From Eggerthellaceae bacterium (GTDB taxonomy: Bacteria > Actinomycetota > Coriobacteriia > Coriobacteriales > Eggerthellaceae), in assembly GCA_017533165.1 (NCBI GenBank), contig JAFXIM010000145.1, forward strand, positions 1 through 9,274: a stretch of 9,274 nucleotides of DNA, in the 5' to 3' direction. A program made the translations under genes and the position numbers. The notes beneath the pieces are model-generated. The model searched no databases, was not told the DNA's origin, and saw nothing but the letters and a program-made list of their open reading frames with translations. Below, in pieces: positions 4,292-9,274 of the stretch; within the stretch, counting starts at the first letter, position 1, and each line of letters begins with the position of its first letter.

Positions 4292-5086
4292 ATGACCGTC
4301 ATCGACTGCCACAGCCATATCTACCCCGAGAAAATCGCAGCTCGCGCATCCAAGAGCGTCGGCGACTTCTACTCCATCCCCATGGACATCGAAGACGCCT
4401 CAACGGCCACCCTGCTCGACATCTGCGCCGACTCCCCCATCACGCATCACGTGGTATGCTCGGTAGCCGTCAAACCTGCAACGGTCGAATCCATTAACGA
4501 CTTCATCGCCTCCGAATGCACCGCGCACAGCAACCTCATCGGCTTCGCCACCATGCACCAGGACTACCCCGACCCCGAGCGCGAAATCAACCGCGCGATC
4601 GAAATGGGTCTCAAGGGCCTCAAGATCCACCCCGACACTCAAATGGTTAACATGGACGACCCGCGTCTCATGGAGGTCTACGAAATAATTCAGGGACGCA
4701 TCCCCCTGCTCGTCCACACCGGCGACTACCGCTACGACTACTCGCACCCGCGTCGCCTGAAAAACGTGCTCAAAACCTTCCCCGACCTCGCGGTGGACGC
4801 TGCGCACTTCGGTGGCTGGTCCGTCTACGACTACGCCGTCGAATTCCTCGAAGACGAGCGCTGCTTCTTCGACGTCTGCAGCTCAATGGAATACCTCGGC
4901 CCGCGCCGCACCGAAGAGCTCATCCGCCACTACGGAACCAGTCGCATCATGTTCGCGTCCGACTTCCCCATGTGGAACCCGCTATCCGAATACGAACGCT
5001 TCCGCAAGCTCAACTTCACCGAGCGCGAATTCGAGGACATGTGCTGGCGCAACTGCGAGCACTATCTGGGGTTTGAGGTTCGCTAG
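4292..5086 (+). CDS. Amidohydrolase-2 family metal-dependent hydrolase/decarboxylase
   Basis: Predicted 264-residue cytoplasmic enzyme with the metal-dependent (beta/alpha)8 amidohydrolase fold (COG2159, PF04909-like). The ATG at 4292 is chosen because AAGGAG lies 7 nt upstream; the longer frame from 4028 has no such site. Metal and catalytic motifs are in the expected order: DCHSHIYP with HxH (H7, H9) near the N-terminus, GLKIHP (K111, H113), LLVHTG (H142), AAHFGG (H172), and FASDFPMW with the catalytic Asp (D224) near the C-terminus. The family covers hydrolases and decarboxylases of small ring or amide substrates; nothing here tells which. The final strand and helix are present, so it appears complete. 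It is transcribed alone and converges on the CNNM gene. Confidence 0.85.
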   Translation: MTVIDCHSHIYPEKIAARASKSVGDFYSIPMDIEDASTATLLDICADSPITHHVVCSVAVKPATVESINDFIASECTAHSNLIGFATMHQDYPDPEREINRAIEMGLKGLKIHPDTQMVNMDDPRLMEVYEIIQGRIPLLVHTGDYRYDYSHPRRLKNVLKTFPDLAVDAAHFGGWSVYDYAVEFLEDERCFFDVCSSMEYLGPRRTEELIRHYGTSRIMFASDFPMWNPLSEYERFRKLNFTEREFEDMCWRNCEHYLGFEVR

Positions 5087-5159
5087 GACCCAAGCACAAC
5101 CGAGGTAAAGCTGGCGAAGGTAAGCACGCCGCCCTTCTAGCGTAAACGATCGCACGTCT

Positions 5160-5237
5160 GCGCGCCTAAACGCGCCCGGTCTCCCAGCGCATGCGCACCC
5201 GTGCGCCAAGCGCCCACACCCGTGCGCACCCGCGCAC
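5160..5237. repeat. GC-rich repeats and hairpins in a convergent intergenic region
   Basis: CACCCGTGCGC occurs twice, at 5196-5206 and 5217-5227. Overlapping dyads are GCGCG-N6-CGCGC (5160-5175), GCGCA-N4-TGCGC (5193-5206) and GTGCGC-ACCC-GCGCAC (5222-5237), the last ending at the stop codon of the CNNM gene. They lie between two convergent genes, where terminators are expected. None has a T-run, so Rho-dependent or roadblock termination, or simple repeat slippage, are both possible. Confidence 0.45.
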
Positions 5238-6554
5238 CTACTCCTCTTCTTCCTCCTGGAAGATCTCAACGCGGATCTTGTCGATACGCAGGCGATCCAT
5301 GTCCATAACCGTGAACACCACGTGCGTCTTGCCGTGGTCGAGCGGCACCATGTCGCCCGCCTTCGGAATGCGATCAAACAGCACGAGCAGCAAGCCACCT
5401 GCGGTTTCACACTCGTCGGACTCTTCGGGCTCAAAGCCAATGAGCTCCTCGAGTTCGCCAACGGGAAGCGATCCGTCAACCAACAGGCTGCCATCAGCCA
5501 AGGTCACAACCGAGTCCTCGGCCTCGTGCAGGTACTCGTCGTCAATGCGACCCACGATCTGCTCCATGATGTCGCTCATGGTAACGATGCCAGCCGTGCC
5601 GCCATGCTCGTCAACGACCACGGTGATCTCGGTACGGTTCTTCTGCATGACCTCGAGCAGCTTCATCGTGGGAATGGTCTCGGGAACAGCATGAATATCG
5701 CGGATGATGGCCCACTCGTCCATGGGGATGCTGGCATCCATGCCATACAGATCCTTCATGTGCACGAAGCCCACAATGTGGTCCTTGCTGCCACGGCACA
5801 CGGGATAACGCGTGTACTTGTACTGGCGGATGGTGTCGAGGTTTTCCTCCAGCGAGTCCTCAAGGTCCAGGCACACCATATCGATGCGCGGGGTCATGAT
5901 GGCAAGCGCATCCTTCTCGCCCATGTCGAAGACGTTGTCTACGATCTCGTTCTGATCCTCGTCGATGAGACCGCTCTCGGTACTCTCGTCGATGAGCAGC
6001 TTGATCTCCTCGCCCGAATACACCTCGTGCTCGTTGGCCGGATCATGGCCGGCAAGTCGCACGAAGAAGTTGGTGATACCGTTGAACACCCACATGATGG
6101 GATAGGTGAGCTTGTAGAACCACAACAGCGCCGTAGCCGTAGCCAGCGCGTACTTTTCAGTGGAGAAGATGGCGAAGGACTTCGGAATGAGCTCGCCAAC
6201 TACCACGTGGAGCGTGGTCATGATGATGAAGCCGAGCGCAACGGCGATGGCGGAGATGAGGCCCTCCGGCAGGCCGATCAGCGCACACACCGGGCGAATA
6301 AGCTCGGAGAAAGCGGGCTCGCCCAGCCAACCGAGAGCAAGCGATGCCAGCGTGATGCCCAACTGGCAGGCTGAAAGATAAGCGTTGATGTTATCGGTGA
6401 TGGTCTTGGCGTTCTTGGCTCCCGACTTGCCATCTTCGATGGCCATTTCGATCTGCGACTTGCGCACGCGCACGAGGGAAAACTCCGCCATGACGAAAAA
6501 CGCATTCATGGCCAGGAAAAACACAACGAGGACAAGACTTATCGCAACATCCAT
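5238..6554 (-). CDS. CNNM/HlyC-CorC family membrane protein with CBS pair
   Basis: Predicted 438 residues. Domain order is typical of the UPF0053/CNNM family: an N-terminal DUF21 membrane domain (about 1-190) with hydrophobic segments near 4-24, 62-78, 98-118 and 136-168 and the conserved GELIPKSFA (120-128); a CBS pair (about 205-345) with the family signature MTPRIDM (220-226) and TEITVVVDEHGGTAGIVTMSDIMEQIVG; and a C-terminal CorC_HlyC transporter-associated domain (about 355-430). It ends in five Glu. Family members act in magnesium or cobalt export; the old 'hemolysin' name is historical. The only suitable ATG is at 6554; GGAGG lies 13 nt upstream, rather far. The gene follows the menaquinone fusion gene by 133 bp on the same strand and may be read from it, but there is no functional link. 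Confidence 0.92.
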   Translation of the reverse strand: MDVAISLVLVVFFLAMNAFFVMAEFSLVRVRKSQIEMAIEDGKSGAKNAKTITDNINAYLSACQLGITLASLALGWLGEPAFSELIRPVCALIGLPEGLISAIAVALGFIIMTTLHVVVGELIPKSFAIFSTEKYALATATALLWFYKLTYPIMWVFNGITNFFVRLAGHDPANEHEVYSGEEIKLLIDESTESGLIDEDQNEIVDNVFDMGEKDALAIMTPRIDMVCLDLEDSLEENLDTIRQYKYTRYPVCRGSKDHIVGFVHMKDLYGMDASIPMDEWAIIRDIHAVPETIPTMKLLEVMQKNRTEITVVVDEHGGTAGIVTMSDIMEQIVGRIDDEYLHEAEDSVVTLADGSLLVDGSLPVGELEELIGFEPEESDECETAGGLLLVLFDRIPKAGDMVPLDHGKTHVVFTVMDMDRLRIDKIRVEIFQEEEEE

Positions 6555-6613
6555 TAAAACGCTTAAACCTCCTCAGGTAGACAACATGCCCGCGCACGCC
6601 GGCAGCACAGCCA

Positions 6614-6639
6614 GCGCAGGTCAATCGACCAATTTGCGC
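6614..6639. promoter_or_regulatory. Nested dyad upstream of the CNNM gene
   Basis: GCGCA (6614-6618) and TGCGC (6635-6639) enclose GGTC-aatc-GACC (6619-6630), with a 4-nt bulge on one side. It sits 60-85 bp upstream of the CNNM start, in the gap after the menaquinone fusion gene. It could be an operator or a weak attenuating hairpin; no regulator can be named and no clear promoter was found. Confidence 0.25.
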
Positions 6640-6687
6640 AAGACAAGCAGCCTCACGCAAACGCGCAAAGCATAATCATAACGAAGT

Positions 6688-9274
6688 TTAAGCCTCGAGT
6701 TCGAGCGTAGTCCTTCTCAAACACAGTTTTGCCAAAACCTTGTGATCTAGCTCACAGCCCAAACCGCACTCATGCCCCTCCTCGTTGAGCACCACGCAAC
6801 CGCTTTCGGCATCATAGTGGGGCTTGGTGATGTCGTAATTGAAGTAACGCGAAACGGCACCCACATCGCCGGGAATCACAATGCCCGGCAAAGCCTCAAA
6901 GGCCGCATGCATGCGCTTGGAAATGCCCGTGTCGTACATGCCGCCCATCCACACCTTGCGGCCAAGGGATTGCGCCTTCGCAATAAACTCGAGCGCAGGT
7001 TGAATGCCTCCAAACTTACCGATCTTTATCGAAATCCAAGTAAGTTCGGAGAAGGTAAGCGCCCGATGAGCTTCGGCGGCGTTCTCAAAAGACTCATCCA
7101 GGCAGATGGGCGTCTTGATCATCCGCTGTAAACCAGCCAGACGTGCGAAGGGGTCGCTACGGCCGGCAAGCTTCGCGCCGCTCATGTCAAGCGGCTCCTC
7201 TATCCAGCCGATGGACAGGCCGTCGTATGCGCGCAGCTCGTCTATGTTGTTCAAGCCGAAGCTCTGATTGGCATCGAGCGTGATGAACAGCTGCGGGAAA
7301 GCGGCCCTCACCGCCCGCACGGATTCGATGCTCTTGCCCGGGGCAACCTTGAGTTTCACGCGGCGATAGCCCTCGGCCACGCATGCGCGAGCACTTTCCA
7401 CCGTCTGCTCCGGCGTGCCCATGCCAAGCACCGCACCCGCTGCCACCTTGGCGCAAGATCCCTGCAGCACCGCACCTGAAGCACCGGCCAGATTTCCACC
7501 CAAGCGCTCATATTCCTCGCGAATCAGCTGCCACAAAGGCTTTTTCTCGATCTTGCCGAAAAGATCCCAAAGAGCCATCTCCATCGCAGCGCAGGCCATG
7601 GGACAACTGGCGGCCTCACCTTCCGCAGCAAAGGCACGCGATGCCTCGCGAGGATGGAGAAACGCCGTGCGCAGGACAAGCGGCGAGAGGACGTCGTGCA
7701 GAACACGCGCGTCATCGGGCAGGGTTTCGGGAAGGTACCAGTTCGTCAGGAAGGACACGCATTCGCCAAGGCCCACACGACCCTCGGCGTCGGTAAGCTC
7801 GATGATCAGCGAATCGCGCGTACCAAGCGTTCCCTTTGCCGTAGCGAAGGGCGTCTTGAAGGGGACGCGAATGTGATAGAGCGAAACCTTACTCACCTCG
7901 ATGCGCTTTTCATAGAGCTCCTCGGTGCGCGCGCGGTCAATCTTGCCGATGCCTGCACGCGGCAGCTCGTCAACCAGGCAGATGTGTTTGGGCTGGTAGA
8001 TTTTCGAAAGCACGGGCCTGATCGCGGCGCGGACCTGTTGGGGACTGAGCTGGGAGCCTTCGCGACGCTCGACTATGGCAACGGGGCGCCTTCCCCACTT
8101 GGGGTCGGGTACGCCGAACACATGCGCCCCGCTTATGCCGGGCTGGCGCAAAAGCGCGTCCGCGATTTCGGCAGGGTAGATGTTCTCGCCCCCGGAGATG
8201 AACATATCGGCAGTGCGTTCGCGCATGAAAAGGCAACCGTCATAGAGGGCGGCGGTGTCGCCCGTAAGGAAGTAGCCATCGACGGTAAAAGCCGCACGCG
8301 CGTTGAGGTAGCCCGAGAACACACCCGGGCCTTTGACGGCCAAGCGGCCAAAGCCCTCGACGTCAGGGTCAACGATGCGCGCTGAATAACCGGGCATGAG
8401 ACGCAGCCCCCCGGTAAACGAGGGCGTCACGAGCTCGTTTGCTATGTGGCTCGCGGTTTCGGTCATGCCATAACTTGCCCATACGCGTGCATTTGCCGCA
8501 AGCGCACGCTCGATTGTCTGGGGGTTAAGCGGACCGCCGCCAAGCAGGATACACTGGTAGCGGGAAAGAGTTCCACGGGTGTCGCTGGCCAGAAGATCCT
8601 GCAGCATCTTGTCGACCACGGAAATGTGCGTGACAGAGTGAATGCGCGCGTCCTCAAGCACGCGCTGGGGATTGAAGCGCGCGTAAAGACGCAAGGGCGT
8701 CCAGTTCTCAATGGAGCGCACGAGTACCTGGAAGCCACCAATGTGATACAGGGGCAAAACCGCCTGCCACATGCCGCTACCGCGCTCGGAAAGCAAGCGG
8801 TTCGATACGCGCGAAGACTGCGAGAGCTTTTCCCAGGTGAGGGGCACGGCCTTTGCCCTACCCGTCGTACCAGAGGTGAACATGACGATGGCGGGACAGC
8901 GCGCGTCAAACAGGTGCGCAGAGCGCTCCGCAAAATGCACCACGTCGCCGATGGCATCCTGCTCAACGCCCAAGCGCGAGCGACTTGCCTGCCTGCCCGC
9001 ACCCGAAAGGATGGCATGCGCGGAGTTCACCAAGCGCGTGACGCGTTCGAGGTCAACGCGACAGGCGATGCGCACACCTTCCCTTTCAAGATCAAGCAGG
9101 CGCGAAATCTTCTCGGAGCTGGTCAGGCGATGGTTCAGGCACACCAGGGTAAAGGAGCCATAGGCCGCCGCCAAGGCAAGCAGCACGTATTCAGCGCAGT
9201 TGGGAAGATCAACCGATACGTAATCACCTCGATGCACGCCCTTTCCCCGCAGACGAATGGCCATGGCCGCCGCA
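6688..9274 (-). CDS. MenE-MenC fusion: O-succinylbenzoyl-CoA ligase / O-succinylbenzoate synthase (5' end off window)
   Basis: One uninterrupted frame encodes two successive menaquinone enzymes in the cytoplasm. The frame is still open at the window edge and lacks the first part of MenE, so the ATG at 9264 (residue 1 here) is not the true start. MenE part, 1 to about 456: an acyl-CoA-synthetase-type adenylating enzyme with P-loop FTSGTTGRAK (129-138), YGMTETA (265-271), TGD (334-336), RTADMFISGGENIYPAEI, and catalytic Lys in IGKIDR (K441). MenC part, about 457-858: an enolase-superfamily dehydratase with KLK (K639 catalytic), LDANQ (D664), IEEP (E689), LDES (D723) and the second catalytic Lys in ISIKIGKFGG (K747). 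No stop, Met or ribosome site marks a second start at the join; an in-frame GTG at 7896 lacks a good site. Both halves keep all key residues, so both should be active. MenC makes O-succinylbenzoate, which MenE converts to its CoA ester. Some MenC relatives also racemise N-succinyl amino acids, but the fusion argues for OSB synthase. Confidence 0.92.
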   Translation of the reverse strand, partial: AAAMAIRLRGKGVHRGDYVSVDLPNCAEYVLLALAAAYGSFTLVCLNHRLTSSEKISRLLDLEREGVRIACRVDLERVTRLVNSAHAILSGAGRQASRSRLGVEQDAIGDVVHFAERSAHLFDARCPAIVMFTSGTTGRAKAVPLTWEKLSQSSRVSNRLLSERGSGMWQAVLPLYHIGGFQVLVRSIENWTPLRLYARFNPQRVLEDARIHSVTHISVVDKMLQDLLASDTRGTLSRYQCILLGGGPLNPQTIERALAANARVWASYGMTETASHIANELVTPSFTGGLRLMPGYSARIVDPDVEGFGRLAVKGPGVFSGYLNARAAFTVDGYFLTGDTAALYDGCLFMRERTADMFISGGENIYPAEIADALLRQPGISGAHVFGVPDPKWGRRPVAIVERREGSQLSPQQVRAAIRPVLSKIYQPKHICLVDELPRAGIGKIDRARTEELYEKRIEVSKVSLYHIRVPFKTPFATAKGTLGTRDSLIIELTDAEGRVGLGECVSFLTNWYLPETLPDDARVLHDVLSPLVLRTAFLHPREASRAFAAEGEAASCPMACAAMEMALWDLFGKIEKKPLWQLIREEYERLGGNLAGASGAVLQGSCAKVAAGAVLGMGTPEQTVESARACVAEGYRRVKLKVAPGKSIESVRAVRAAFPQLFITLDANQSFGLNNIDELRAYDGLSIGWIEEPLDMSGAKLAGRSDPFARLAGLQRMIKTPICLDESFENAAEAHRALTFSELTWISIKIGKFGGIQPALEFIAKAQSLGRKVWMGGMYDTGISKRMHAAFEALPGIVIPGDVGAVSRYFNYDITKPHYDAESGCVVLNEEGHECGLGCELDHKVLAKLCLRRTTLELEA

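Noticed and set aside
5322..6374. 350-codon plus-strand frame opposite the CNNM gene
   Set aside because: It is a shadow of the CNNM coding strand; its His/Leu/Val-rich translation has no domain sense.

Overview
The window is GC-rich bacterial DNA holding two regions that meet at an initiator tRNA gene. The gene set fits a menaquinone-making, high-GC actinobacterium, possibly a gut Coriobacteriia/Eggerthellaceae-type organism. That placement rests on protein flavour and base composition only and is tentative.

Left part (1 to about 3940): the end of an integrated, probably conjugative, mobile element. All its genes are on the minus strand. Read inward from the tRNA they are: a noncoding attachment-side region with repeated AATTCCCCCGC boxes and a large hairpin (about 3440-3780); two small excisionase-type helix-turn-helix proteins (3274-2897 and 2755-2498); a winged-helix replication initiator-like protein (2477-1881); a DnaC-type helicase loader that starts 1 nt after it (1879-1088); a 440-bp control region with a promoter, a 13-bp GAAA-loop hairpin and two copies of a 17-bp operator; a charged, coiled-coil protein with a possible PcfB/DUF3801-like domain (643-38); and the first codons of the next gene (38-1). 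A third operator copy sits at 2883-2899. The 3' part of the initiator gene holds three 33-bp iteron-like repeats and a 12-bp-arm dyad. With the loader next door, this resembles the lambda O/P layout, in which the origin lies inside the initiator gene.

Junction (3782-4041): a complete initiator tRNA-fMet gene with its own Rho-independent terminator, and 40 bp upstream of it a second, truncated copy of its first 42 nt. The best promoter lies upstream of the truncated copy. One reading is that the element split the native gene and carries a complete replacement; the other is decay of a tandem tRNA pair.

Right part (4292-9274): ordinary chromosome. It holds an amidohydrolase-2 family enzyme (+), a CNNM/HlyC-CorC membrane protein with CBS domains (-), and a single long reading frame (-, cut by the window edge) that fuses O-succinylbenzoyl-CoA ligase (MenE) to O-succinylbenzoate synthase (MenC), which carry out successive steps of menaquinone synthesis.
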